64,000 bases of DNA from NCBI RefSeq assembly GCF_900290275.1, contig NZ_LT985324.1:847896-911895 (forward strand), written 5' to 3'. This DNA is from Prevotella merdae. Its GTDB lineage: Bacteria; Bacteroidota; Bacteroidia; Bacteroidales; Bacteroidaceae. Position 1 is the first letter of the stretch, and each line of letters begins with the position of its first letter. The notes below the pieces were generated by a model. The model made no database searches. It saw only the letters and a program-made list of their open reading frames with translations, and was not told where the DNA came from. Both the position numbers and the translations under genes were made by a program. Positions 1 to 8,734 of the stretch are shown piece by piece.

Positions 1-399
1 CAGCACGTCACCAATATAGAAAGGTATGGCTCCAATCAGCACATCCATCAAGATATTATAGATGACAGCCAAAGTCAGCGGAATAGACTTAACCACGCAA
101 AGACTGTAATAGATGAATGGGAATGCAAACACGCTCGTCAAAGCATCACCGATACCGACAGGAAGGATGAAGCCAAGAATAGGATCCAGGAAATACTTGT
201 CCATATACTTCGCCGTACCTACCATCAGACGATATGATGGCATGTTCATCATCTTCTCACGTTTTGCAGCTTTTTTATCAGCCCTCGACTGTTCTTTCTT
301 CAGTTCAAAAGCCAAATCTGCACGAAGATACGTCTTGTCCTCCTTGCAGAGCTCATCAGCAATCGTCTTGATGTTCTTGTATATTTCTAATTTGTCCAT
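1..399 (-). CDS. DUF4112 family membrane protein, 3' end cut by window
   Basis: 133 codons are open from an ATG at 399 to the window edge, so the C-terminus is missing. The N-terminal ~50 residues are charged and helical (KKEQSRADKKAAKREK). They are followed by KYFLDPILGFILPVGIGDAL and hydrophobic stretches. The DP-I-x-G-x-P-x-G-D pattern before transmembrane segments is the hallmark of the DUF4112 family of small inner-membrane proteins of unknown function. It lies 23 bases downstream of the next gene on the same strand, so it may be co-transcribed. Family call from motif recognition only. Confidence 0.7.
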   Translation of the reverse strand, partial: MDKLEIYKNIKTIADELCKEDKTYLRADLAFELKKEQSRADKKAAKREKMMNMPSYRLMVGTAKYMDKYFLDPILGFILPVGIGDALTSVFAFPFIYYSLCVVKSIPLTLAVIYNILMDVLIGAIPFYIGDVL

Positions 400-422
400 A
401 GTAATAATATTTAGAGTATACG

Positions 423-1055
423 TTATTCTAAGAATGGTATCTTCATCCAGCGTTTGGAATTGTTTATCTGTGGAAACGCAAATCCCGATTTATATTCCCT
501 TATCCACTTCTCGAAAGCCTCATCCGATGGCTTTCCTAAAGCCGGGTACAATGCGTTCTGTTTCACTTCAATCTGAATGGGCTTTTCCTTGCGATAGTCC
601 TTCAATGTATCTTCCTGCACAAGGTAGCGACCATTGTCCCAAAAGATTGAAGCCCTGTAGCTTCTGTCTTTGGTGTATTCTCGCATCCACTCTCTGCCGC
701 CACTGAGCGATTTCATATACCAATACCTCGTATAGGCCCAAGTGAACCTTTTCGGTTGAGCCGCTCCATGAATAAAGTCACGGTATACTGCTATCGGCAT
801 GTTTACGACCCAACACACTAATACCGTATCGCCATTGGCCATCAAGGTCATGTCCTTCAACATCTCTTGTTCGGTCATCTTCTCCGATTTCCGCCAAAGC
901 AGCTGCTTCTCGCGGTATTCCAACTTGGCAGCCTCCTTCTTCTTGTGGCAATAGCCATTTGAGCTAAAGAAGAACCCATAACCCGATATTACCACCAACA
1001 CGGCACTCAATACCAATGCCCCTCTACATACTCTTTTCTTGATATTCTTTTCCAT
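423..1055 (-). CDS. Membrane-anchored hypothetical protein
   Basis: 210 residues. A basic N-terminus (MEKNIKKRVCR) precedes one hydrophobic segment at about residues 12-31, so the rest is probably outside the cytoplasmic membrane (type II anchor or uncleaved signal). The remainder is rich in Lys, Arg, Trp and Tyr and contains no motif I recognise. It is followed by the DUF4112 gene and preceded by the 287-residue gene, all on the same strand with short gaps. Function unknown. Confidence 0.6.
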   Translation of the reverse strand: MEKNIKKRVCRGALVLSAVLVVISGYGFFFSSNGYCHKKKEAAKLEYREKQLLWRKSEKMTEQEMLKDMTLMANGDTVLVCWVVNMPIAVYRDFIHGAAQPKRFTWAYTRYWYMKSLSGGREWMREYTKDRSYRASIFWDNGRYLVQEDTLKDYRKEKPIQIEVKQNALYPALGKPSDEAFEKWIREYKSGFAFPQINNSKRWMKIPFLE

Positions 1056-1092
1056 AATTTCTATCTTTTATTTGTTATTACTCCCAAAACAC

Positions 1093-1956
1093 TTACATAT
1101 CAATCATATCATCATTGACATGGTAAGTATCTTCACTAAAGCTTTTCTCGCACGTAATGGCTGTTCTGCAAACAAAGTTGTTCATTCTCACAATATCTGG
1201 AATACTGTAAGGCAAAGAAGAATGCAAAGCAAGTAGTGCTGGACATATCTTGATCTTTTCAAAAGCTGGAGTAAAGAGTACACTTTTATCCCAACTAGTG
1301 ACCTCAGATGGCAAATCCTCCGCAGCCCAACCTTTATCTGCAAGAGCATCCAATATCAGTTTTTTCTTCATCAAGTTATTGTCAAACAGATTTATCTGTT
1401 CACCAAGAGTGTAAATCAGCCGATGTATGAAAGGAAAAGCCGAACCATAGACATCATCGTCTTCCAAAGCCAATACCGCCTGACAAGAATCAGCCTTATA
1501 TTCTAAGACATACTCCCCATATTGCAAATAGTCATTCGCCTTAAAAGATGAAGAATTCTTAACAGCATTCCACATCTCAGTACCTTGCTTCAAACATTCG
1601 CCCATCAGTATTGCCAACTTATCACTTTGGTAAGAGACACGTTCCACGTAATCCTTGCTTGGCTCACCCATCATCTGATCCATCAGATAACGTCGAGCTA
1701 CAAGAAGCGAATATAGCGCAAGCTTATCCTTATCACTTATCCTAACTGTAATATCTTCTTCCTCGAAGAAACCAATCTCTTCAGCAATATGCTTGATTTT
1801 CCGTTCTATCAAAGCTAATGCATCTTGTTTTTCAGAAAGTGATGTATTAGGATTACTTACAAAATCGTACAAAGCATCTTCCGCCAAATCGCTCTCATGG
1901 TCATCCTCCTCACAAAGTTGTCTTACTAATATGCTCACTAAATCTATCTTGCTCAT
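1093..1956 (-). CDS. Acidic hypothetical protein downstream of cassette 1
   Basis: 287 residues, acidic, predicted mostly helical, with no signal peptide or transmembrane segment visible. It begins 61 bases after the stop of the GHGWAAEDAN protein and is read in the same direction. It is therefore a candidate third member of that unit (immunity, effector or accessory protein), but that role is inference from position only. No catalytic motif is recognised. Confidence 0.6.
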   Translation of the reverse strand: MSKIDLVSILVRQLCEEDDHESDLAEDALYDFVSNPNTSLSEKQDALALIERKIKHIAEEIGFFEEEDITVRISDKDKLALYSLLVARRYLMDQMMGEPSKDYVERVSYQSDKLAILMGECLKQGTEMWNAVKNSSSFKANDYLQYGEYVLEYKADSCQAVLALEDDDVYGSAFPFIHRLIYTLGEQINLFDNNLMKKKLILDALADKGWAAEDLPSEVTSWDKSVLFTPAFEKIKICPALLALHSSLPYSIPDIVRMNNFVCRTAITCEKSFSEDTYHVNDDMIDM

Positions 1957-2017
1957 AATTTATCCTTCTAAGTGTTCTACAAAAAACTCAAAACCTTATG
2001 CTTTACTGCGAGTATTC

Positions 2018-3148
2018 TCACTTAAAAAGCGAGAATACTCCACGTACAACGGAAGAACCAGCAAGGCCACCTGCAACTCCACCGACAAGTCCACCTATAA
2101 CTGTTCCAACTCCAGGACAAACAAAAGTTCCTAACGCTGCGCCAAAGGTTCCACCAGCATAGCCTGCACCAATTCCGGCTGCATTACTTGTTGTGTTTTC
2201 GGCAAACTCGCCAGCCGACATCTTTCCCTTACACATTTTCACAGCATCAGGTATCGTCTGTGCTGCCAGCATGATTCCACCTGTTATCATGTTAGTTCGC
2301 ATACCCTTAGCGATTACATTCTTCGCAGCCTGTCCAACGACTTCCTTGCCAACTAACGCCGAAGCCGTCTTCTCGACAACAGTCTTTCCGACTTGAGTTG
2401 TTGTTGCAACATCAAGTATGGTCCTGGCAGAGCTTGTTGCAGCAGCTGCCATGGATCGACCAACTGTTGTACGGAGTAACTGTTGCGTTCCAACACCTAC
2501 AACCAAAGAAGTTCCTCCAGACTTGGCCATTTGCACAGACGCTGTTTTGAGTGCTTCACCATGACTTTTACCACTACGGATAGCATTAGTATATCCAAGC
2601 ACAAAGGAAAAGCCACAGGTGATAGAACAAGAAACCGATTGTGTCTTTACATCAAACTTAACAGAATCCAAAGTTCCAGCTTTGGCAATGTTCACCGCTT
2701 GATTGTAGGTACAATTGCCCTTAATGACTATATCTTTTGCCACTGCTGGGTCTGTTATACCTGGAACTTGACCAGAACGAATCTTATCAGCCATCAATCG
2801 AACACATTCATCGTACTGCTCCTTTGGAACTTCAAGTTTCATTCCACCATAGCGATACGAGCCATCAGAAAAAGCAGCCCCTATAGTTTTAGATGGGGAA
2901 GAACAATACTTCGTCTGAATTTCGATACCATTGCTAATGCGATCTGCACCGTTAAGGCAGTTGTCACGACCAACCTGTTCTACTTTCTTTCCAGAAAGAC
3001 GGTCTGCCATTGCATTAGCATCTTCTGCAGCCCAGCCATGTCCTTGCTTGTTACGGTACTTTGGGTACTGCATGTAGTTGTTTGTTGACTGAGCGCTACA
3101 AGTTGCTGACGCGCTATTGATTACTGTTTTGTCGTTTACTTTTTTCAT
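2018..3148 (-). CDS. GHGWAAEDAN / glycine-zipper protein, copy 1
   Basis: 376 residues, not assigned to a named family. The N-terminal third is soluble, with GHGWAAEDAN at residues 36-45 and then GADRISNGIEIQTK, giving D69, E76, Q78 and K80. A D...(E/Q)xK spacing after a helix resembles the PD-(D/E)xK or Mrr-type nuclease core; this is inference. The middle (about 170-235) is hydrophobic and Gly/Ser-rich. The last ~75 residues are a glycine zipper (GIGAGYAGGTFGAALGT, GGLVGGVAGGLAG) of the kind that inserts in membranes. A second copy at 7506-8635 is more than 80% identical by eye. Each copy follows a 61-residue hydrophobic protein. A toxin or pore-forming defence protein is possible but not shown. 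Confidence 0.8.
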   Translation of the reverse strand: MKKVNDKTVINSASATCSAQSTNNYMQYPKYRNKQGHGWAAEDANAMADRLSGKKVEQVGRDNCLNGADRISNGIEIQTKYCSSPSKTIGAAFSDGSYRYGGMKLEVPKEQYDECVRLMADKIRSGQVPGITDPAVAKDIVIKGNCTYNQAVNIAKAGTLDSVKFDVKTQSVSCSITCGFSFVLGYTNAIRSGKSHGEALKTASVQMAKSGGTSLVVGVGTQQLLRTTVGRSMAAAATSSARTILDVATTTQVGKTVVEKTASALVGKEVVGQAAKNVIAKGMRTNMITGGIMLAAQTIPDAVKMCKGKMSAGEFAENTTSNAAGIGAGYAGGTFGAALGTFVCPGVGTVIGGLVGGVAGGLAGSSVVRGVFSLFK

Positions 3149-3256
3149 GTCTTTGATTTTTTAAAGATTCTTCAAAATGTCACATAACTCACTTACCATC
3201 TTTTGCATGCTTCTACACAAACATCGTCTGTATAGAAGCGATGCAAAATGAGGGCA

Positions 3257-3442
3257 TTAAAAGAATGCGTGTCCTCGCAACCAAGATGGGATTGTCTTAG
3301 AACAAACAAGTCCAATTCCTCCGATTACAGGAGTTGCAGGTGCAAGCATTGCTGCTACTGCAAGACAAGAACTAGCCAACGCTACAGCTCTCAACACATT
3401 CTTACCATTGATGACACTTTCTTTTCTGTTGTTCTGTTTCAT
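3257..3442 (-). CDS. Small hydrophobic partner protein, copy 1
   Basis: 61 residues: a short basic head (MKQNNRKESV), one Ala-rich hydrophobic span (about 18-50) and a conserved tail of the form CxKTIPSxLRGHxFF. The paralogue at 8735-8920 has the same length and tail, which supports both genes and both starts. It sits 108 bases upstream of the large cassette gene. It is probably a membrane-interacting partner of that protein; function unknown. Confidence 0.7.
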   Translation of the reverse strand: MKQNNRKESVINGKNVLRAVALASSCLAVAAMLAPATPVIGGIGLVCSKTIPSWLRGHAFF

Positions 3443-3583
3443 AACTTGTTGTTTTTTGTGTCAGCTGCAAACAAGTATTATTACCTGTCATTCGCCAACG
3501 GGTTAATGAAATTAAAAAATAATAATAAATAATATACACAACGCATCATGTGTTAGACAACATCAAATGTCAAATCATGTCCA

Positions 3584-3679
3584 CCATTCTGAATATATCT
3601 CCAATATGTCAAAGACCTTTGCACTCCCTATGTTTGGAATTGCGCTGCAAAGATGGGCAAACTTTTCAAAACTAGCAAG
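3584..3679 (-). promoter_or_regulatory. Cassette 1 promoter (weak) and conserved 5' UTR element
   Basis: On the minus strand, CATCTTTG (3648-3655) follows CTTG (3676-3679) by 20 bases, a weak match to the Bacteroidetes consensus. About 31 bases downstream is a ~30-bp block (3584-3616: TCTTTGACATATTG, then ATTCAGAATGG) that recurs at 9058-9090 ahead of cassette 2 at the same distance from the small gene (about 140 bases). The promoter call is inference; the conserved block is seen directly. Confidence 0.5.
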
Positions 3680-3690
3680 AAAAAATGAAA

Positions 3691-3725
3691 AAGAATTGGT
3701 TCCAAGAAGAAAGGAACCAATTCTT
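3691..3725 (-). terminator. Rho-independent terminator after the WYL gene
   Basis: Perfect 13-bp arms, AAGAATTGGTTCC at 3691-3703 and its complement at 3713-3725, with a 9-base loop. On the minus strand the stem is followed by T-rich sequence (TTTTTCATTTTTTC). It starts 5 bases after the WYL stop, so it ends the UDG/DUF3825/WYL operon and separates it from cassette 1. Confidence 0.85.
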
Positions 3726-3730
3726 ATAGC

Positions 3731-4855
3731 CTATTTCTGTTTTTTATATAAATCTGCAAGTGCTTCTACTCTTCTTTTGAACTTTTCTCGAACATTCTGT
3801 GGAGAAACTATTTCTAGACCTGCTCCCATTTGCAAGATGCGCCCTACAAATTCGTCATTCACTTCGACTTGAACAGAAAACTCTCCATATGTACCATCCA
3901 TATACTCACCAAAAGGTATTTCTACTTTTTGACTAAGATGTATTTTTTTTGTCTCCGTAAGCATAAACATATAATGATTGTGGGCCCGTACATGCACATT
4001 TACTACTTCGGCATTATTGGGATGAGTAACTCCAACTATATTTTTGAAATAATTTTCATAATAATGAGCCTGTGGTTCCACATAAGTTACCCCAGACGAG
4101 ATTTCTCTTGGTCGAGCAACAATACGGTCGAGAGCAATATGATGCCGCCATACCTTTCCCTCATGATTTATTGTATGACCCAACAAATACCACCTACCAT
4201 TGAATTCTTTTAAATAATGAGGAGAGACTATCAAAGACAGTTCTTCCTTAATACTATCAGTATAATGTATATAACAGATAGCAAGAACTTGCTTCCTTTT
4301 TATTGCCTCATAAAGAAATGGAAGCAACTCTATATTGGTGAGATTTCTATCTTCACTTGCTTCTAATATCTGTTGACCTCTATTCTGCGTATCTTTAATC
4401 TCCAGTAAATCCAGACTATCTTTAAAGAAATAATCCAACCATGTAATTGGAAAGAAGCCAGCTGAGTCTTGACAGAATTGCCAATACGTTTTCAAATCAC
4501 GGATAACCCTACCATAATTGTACAAGTCGGACAAGGGATCGTCTATATTGCCTTTATATCGAAAACGTTGATTGCGATTGTTACCTTCTACCTCAATGCT
4601 GTCTTTACCCACTTTTTCAGTAACAAGTTTCTTTATCTCGCCGAAAGCTTTTTTAAGCTCTCCATAGTGCTCTTCTTTCGATGGATTCTCGCATGGTTCT
4701 CCAAGATGATAGTCACTCATTATCTCTGCAAGAGTAACCCACTCACGACTCATGAGCCGCTTGTAGATTACCCGTGCAAAAATCGCTTTATAACTATCTC
4801 CATTAAAAATATTGCCTTTTACTTGACGCATTTCACCACCTATTTTAATTACCAC
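3731..4855 (-). CDS. WYL-domain transcriptional regulator
   Basis: 374 residues. The N-terminal ~100 residues look like a winged-helix region. The WYL domain follows (RKQVLAICYIHYTD...SPHYLKEFNGRWYLLGH...IALDRI), then a C-terminal extension ending EIVSPQNVREKF, typical of WYL/WCX proteins. WYL proteins sense nucleic-acid-type ligands and commonly control phage-defence loci (BrxR and CapW are examples). Last gene of an operon with a DUF3825 and a UDG-like gene; its start overlaps the DUF3825 stop region by 7 bases. M9 is an alternative start. Confidence 0.85.
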   Translation of the reverse strand: MVIKIGGEMRQVKGNIFNGDSYKAIFARVIYKRLMSREWVTLAEIMSDYHLGEPCENPSKEEHYGELKKAFGEIKKLVTEKVGKDSIEVEGNNRNQRFRYKGNIDDPLSDLYNYGRVIRDLKTYWQFCQDSAGFFPITWLDYFFKDSLDLLEIKDTQNRGQQILEASEDRNLTNIELLPFLYEAIKRKQVLAICYIHYTDSIKEELSLIVSPHYLKEFNGRWYLLGHTINHEGKVWRHHIALDRIVARPREISSGVTYVEPQAHYYENYFKNIVGVTHPNNAEVVNVHVRAHNHYMFMLTETKKIHLSQKVEIPFGEYMDGTYGEFSVQVEVNDEFVGRILQMGAGLEIVSPQNVREKFKRRVEALADLYKKQK

Positions 4856-6018
4856 CAGTCACGGACACGTTCTATCGCATCCTTTCCAAACACTCGAATA
4901 TCACAATATACCTCATCCATGTCTAAAGAGGTAACAGGTTCCCAGTCGCCAGTATATTTACCATTCTCTTTCTTATGTTTCAATACTATACAAAAGTCAG
5001 GTTTTCCATAATTCTGCAAATACATGGGCAACAAATAGTTATACGATCTTTGTTTTTTATAAAACATAACTGGTAAATTATGAATTTTCGACTCGTCTAA
5101 CATTAGTTGCATCGTTTCTAACATTATTTCTTGATAATACTTAAAACTATTAACCGTACTATCCTCTGCAGATTTTTTTATGCAATCCTCAATCCATTTT
5201 TTTCTATTTTCATATATGGCTTGGGGGTTTGAAACTTCATACGACTTATTGAAGAAACTTTTTACAAAATCTGTTGGAAGGTTGTCTATGCCATCTCTTA
5301 ATATATGCAGCCAACTGTTTCCTTTTAATGTGTCTTCAAATTCTTTTAACACATCAATAATTTCTGATTTCTTACATAAATCTATTTTTTTATTATTTTC
5401 TTCTAATACACCTTTGATAACATCTTCTTTCAATATCTCATCAAAAGATTCTTTTTGTTTAATCCGATCTAGTATTTCTGAAATCTTATCTATTTTCGCT
5501 CTATGTTCTTTTATTATTGAGTTTGCTGTTTTAGGATCCATTATTTTTGGTGGTTTTATTGCATTTATACACAAAGACTCTTCACCAACCAACTCATTTT
5601 CAAATGAATCTCTATGGTTAATCTGCATTAATGCATTTTTTACATCAGAACTAGCTGTTTCAAAGATATCCTTTCTTGTCATAACAGAAAAACCTTCCGT
5701 AGGATTACCAACAAAATACAATCCGTTCTTTAATCCATTATATGTATCAGAAGTATATAAACCTGTAAAAAAAATCTTCAAATCACTATCATCATCTTCA
5801 CAAATATTTATTGATGAATCACCTAATTGTTCAGAACTCCTCTTACCTATAAAGGTACATAACTCATATGTAGCATTCACATAATTACGCAACAATTTAT
5901 GCGTCCATTGTCTATGAGGATCTCTCTCTACTTTTTGAAGTAGTGTATGAAATAGGCGTATGACATATGAATTATTTTTTATTCCCAAGTAATCTTTTTC
6001 AAAAATAGTTAGTTTCAT
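4849..6018 (-). CDS. DUF3825-like protein
   Basis: 389 residues from M at 6018. A longer reading to 6105 would overlap the upstream gene, so the start 10 bases after that gene's stop is preferred. The C-terminus (YLLPMYLQNYG, PDFCIVLKHK, PVTSLDMDEVYCDIRVFG) resembles DUF3825, a domain often attached to RNA- or nucleotide-related modules. The central part is Lys/Glu-rich, perhaps coiled coil. The gene is clearly more AT-rich than its surroundings, suggesting horizontal acquisition. Function unknown; its partners are a UDG-like protein and a WYL regulator. Confidence 0.6.
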   Translation of the reverse strand: MKLTIFEKDYLGIKNNSYVIRLFHTLLQKVERDPHRQWTHKLLRNYVNATYELCTFIGKRSSEQLGDSSINICEDDDSDLKIFFTGLYTSDTYNGLKNGLYFVGNPTEGFSVMTRKDIFETASSDVKNALMQINHRDSFENELVGEESLCINAIKPPKIMDPKTANSIIKEHRAKIDKISEILDRIKQKESFDEILKEDVIKGVLEENNKKIDLCKKSEIIDVLKEFEDTLKGNSWLHILRDGIDNLPTDFVKSFFNKSYEVSNPQAIYENRKKWIEDCIKKSAEDSTVNSFKYYQEIMLETMQLMLDESKIHNLPVMFYKKQRSYNYLLPMYLQNYGKPDFCIVLKHKKENGKYTGDWEPVTSLDMDEVYCDIRVFGKDAIERVRDWW

Positions 6019-6028
6019 TACTGTTAAC

Positions 6029-6691
6029 TTAAAAAAATTCGACAATAACTTCATGCCAATATCTCCAAGAGAAACCAACAGAAGGATGAGCAACAGATAA
6101 AACACTTATAGATTGTTTGGCGTTTATCCTATAAATCCAAGAATTTCCACCTATAATAGGCATGTATTTACCTTCCTTTCCATTAGGTAAATTCTCAAAA
6201 AGCCTACGTCCCCAAACTATAATATAATCAGGTTGATATAGCTTTAAAATGGCAAAGAAGGGAGTCTTCGCTTCCTCATAATCTTCCGAATCACCTGACA
6301 TTCGTGTTCCTCGCAATGGACGTTGGAGATAATTATAGAACATTAAATGGTTCCAAATGTTTTTACTATCTTCAAATTTTGTGACTGTATTAGACAATGC
6401 ACGTTCAAACTTAACGAAGGTTCTCATCCAACTATACCGTTCTTCAGAATTTAAATAGCAATCCAGAACTTTTCTTGTAAACGATGATAGTTCTTCGTCA
6501 CTTAAATCTTCATCACAATAGTGGCTTTCTCCAAGAACTAACACTCTCTTTCCCGGTTTTTCTTTCGTCCCAAGCACAAGCTCGCCATTATCGTTAAAGG
6601 ATATGCCGTACCAATACTGGTCGCCCACAAAAGGTAGGAATTTAACACCTTTCCCTTGCAACTCCTTATCTATCTGTTCGTCTTTAATCAT
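6029..6691 (-). CDS. Uracil-DNA-glycosylase-superfamily-like protein, copy A
   Basis: 220 residues. VLVLGESHYC near residue 52 matches the glycosylase motif-A position. DYIIVWGRRLF forms the central strand, and SVAHPSVGFSW supplies a late His-Pro-Ser like the UDG catalytic loop. A paralogue lies at 6843-7475. No canonical GQDPYH motif is present, so enzymatic activity on uracil is not assured. It heads a three-gene operon with its own strong promoter (6761-6791) and is followed by DUF3825 and WYL genes. Confidence 0.55.
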   Translation of the reverse strand: MIKDEQIDKELQGKGVKFLPFVGDQYWYGISFNDNGELVLGTKEKPGKRVLVLGESHYCDEDLSDEELSSFTRKVLDCYLNSEERYSWMRTFVKFERALSNTVTKFEDSKNIWNHLMFYNYLQRPLRGTRMSGDSEDYEEAKTPFFAILKLYQPDYIIVWGRRLFENLPNGKEGKYMPIIGGNSWIYRINAKQSISVLSVAHPSVGFSWRYWHEVIVEFF

Positions 6692-6734
6692 ATCTTATAT
6701 ATGTTGTTTATTTAGTAATGTTAGTTTATAACAT

Positions 6735-6791
6735 ACAGAGATTATTACCTCTGTCAATTGCAAAGATATAACATTTTGTCGGTCTAACAAA
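6735..6791 (-). promoter_or_regulatory. Consensus Bacteroidetes promoter with palindrome at TSS
   Basis: Minus strand: TTTG (6788-6791), exactly 19 bases, TATCTTTG (6761-6768), a perfect match to the Bacteroidetes housekeeping consensus TTTG-N19-TAnnTTTG. The expected start of transcription near 6755 falls on an inverted repeat ACAGAG/CTCTGT (6735-6740 and 6749-6754), a possible operator. It drives the UDG/DUF3825/WYL operon; autoregulation by the WYL protein is a reasonable guess. Confidence 0.8.
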
Positions 6792-6842
6792 ATATTATAT
6801 CCTTATATTAATGCCATACAAATGTGTAGCACCAATAGTCTG

Positions 6843-7475
6843 TCAGATTGATGAAAGCAGACGTTTTATCACTCTATACCAATAACTCCAGGAATATCCA
6901 CCAGAAGGATGGTATACAGCTACGACCTTCACTCGCTTGCCATTGCGTAAGAGATAATATCCTGTAGCTGCATGGTAACCATCGACTACTATGTCGTCAC
7001 CATCCTGCCATCGTTCGTTTGGCATATTGTTCCATAGTCGCTTACCCCAAACAATAATACATTCAGGCTCGTTCTCATTAATGACATCAAAGAAAGCATT
7101 AGCTGCCTGTTTGTATTGCGCTGACGTACCAGCCTTACGAGGACCTGTCATCGCCACTTGCAGATAGTTATAGAACATAACAGAATCCCATATCTTCCGT
7201 CTCAACGCCCAATCGGTCTTCTCTCCAACAAGCGACCGTTCGAACTTCACGAAAGTACGCATCCATTTCTGGCGCTCCTTACTCTCATCGAGAAAGTCGC
7301 AGAGGACATTCTGAGTAAAATTGGCGCACTGCTTATATAGACGGCAGTTGCCGCAGTCGCAGCAACCTCCGTCACAATAGTGGCTCTCGCCCAATATCAT
7401 TGTTCGCTTACCGAACAAGCCTCCATTGGCATAATCCTTACCAATATAAGGCATGAAGAAAATGTTGTTTTCCAT
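6843..7475 (-). CDS. Uracil-DNA-glycosylase-superfamily-like protein, copy B
   Basis: 210 residues, paralogous to 6029-6691 along its length: MILGESHYCDGG, TFVKFERSL, MFYNYLQ, CIIVWGKRLWNN and VAVYHPSGGYSWSYWYRVI. It also carries a cysteine cluster (CCDCGNCRLYKQC, about residues 38-50) that copy A lacks, possibly a metal or Fe-S site. It lies 30 bases downstream of the frameshifted cassette-2 gene and is read with it. Superfamily assignment from motifs only. Confidence 0.55.
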   Translation of the reverse strand: MENNIFFMPYIGKDYANGGLFGKRTMILGESHYCDGGCCDCGNCRLYKQCANFTQNVLCDFLDESKERQKWMRTFVKFERSLVGEKTDWALRRKIWDSVMFYNYLQVAMTGPRKAGTSAQYKQAANAFFDVINENEPECIIVWGKRLWNNMPNERWQDGDDIVVDGYHAATGYYLLRNGKRVKVVAVYHPSGGYSWSYWYRVIKRLLSSI

Positions 7476-7505
7476 CGTTGAGTCTGTTTTAGGAAAGATT
7501 TACTT

Positions 7506-8635
7506 TCAATCGAATAATGAGAATATACCACGTACAACTGACGATCCAGCAATGCCACCTACTATACCGCCTACCATGCCACCGACAACAGTACCTACAC
7601 CAGGAAGTAACGCTGTACCAACAGCAGCACCGAATGTTCCTCCGGCATAACCACCACCTATACCTGCGGCATTGTTGGTTGTGTTCTCCACAAACTCACC
7701 TGCCGACATCTTGCCATTGCATAGTTTCACAGCATCAGGTATGGTTTGTGCAGCCATCATAATGCCGCCAGTAACCATGTTGGTACGCATTCCCTTAGCC
7801 AATACATTCTTAGCTGCTTGTCCCACAACCTCCTTACCAACAAGAGCAGAGGCTGCCTTTCCACTACTTGTTGACCCACTTGCGTCTTACAAGTCGCATC
7901 AATTATGGTTCGAGCGGAATGTGTAGCGGTAGCAGCTATGGAACGGCCTACTGTTGTACGCAACAACTGTTGAGTACCTACTCCCACAGCTAATGAGGTA
8001 GCACCCGACTTCACCATTTGCGTAGAAGCACACTTCAATGCTTCAGCATGACTCTTGCCACTACGCAAAGCATTGGCATACCCTAAAGCGAAAGAAAAGC
8101 CACATGTGATGGAACACGACACAGATTGTGTCTTTAAGTCAAACTTGACAGAATCCAACGTACCAGCCTTGGCTATATTAACAGCTTGGTCATAGGTACA
8201 GTTTCCCCTAACTACAATGTCTTTCGCCATTGCAGGGTCGCTTACACCAGGAACTTCACCGGAACGTATCTTATCTGCCATCAGCCGAACGCACTCATCG
8301 TATTGTTCCTTGGGTACCTCCAGCTTCATCTTTCCATAACGATATGACCCGTCGGAGAAAGCTGCACCAATAGTCTTTGATGGAGATGCACAATACTTCG
8401 TCTGAATCTCTATGCCGTTACTGATACGGTCTGCACCGTTCAGGCTGTTGTCACGGCCTACTTGATCCACCCTTTTTCCAGAAAGGCGGTCAGCCATAGC
8501 ATTGGCATCTTCTGCAGCCCATCCATGTCCCTGCTTGTTGCGGTAACACGGATACTGCATATAGTTGTTAGTAGACTGTGCGCTGCTGGTAGCAGATGCG
8601 CGGTTAATCACTGTATTGATGTTGTTCTTTGCCAT
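7506..8635 (-). pseudogene. GHGWAAEDAN / glycine-zipper protein, copy 2, frameshifted
   Basis: Two overlapping readings (start at 8635, and a second ending at 7506) together rebuild a ~376-residue paralogue of 2018-3148. All N-terminal motifs are present (GHGWAAEDAN, GADRISNGIEIQTK), as is the glycine-zipper tail (GGMVGGIVGGIAGSS). The break is at plus-strand TTT 7858-7860. The minus strand reads GTGGAAAGGCAG where the paralogue frame needs GTGGAAAAGGCAG, so one A is missing from an A-run. Possibilities are inactivation, a sequencing error in a homopolymer, or slippage-restored expression. Confidence 0.8.
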
Positions 8636-8734
8636 ATATATAATGTATTGAGTTATTCAAGTATTCAAGATGAAAAATCTATCTACATAGCTTCCATACA
8701 AGCATACACATGCATAGAAGCCATGCAAGATGAC

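Noticed and set aside
113..706. 197-residue plus-strand open frame
   Set aside because: It lies antisense to the DUF4112 and membrane-anchored genes, has no family motif, and its composition matches a shadow frame.
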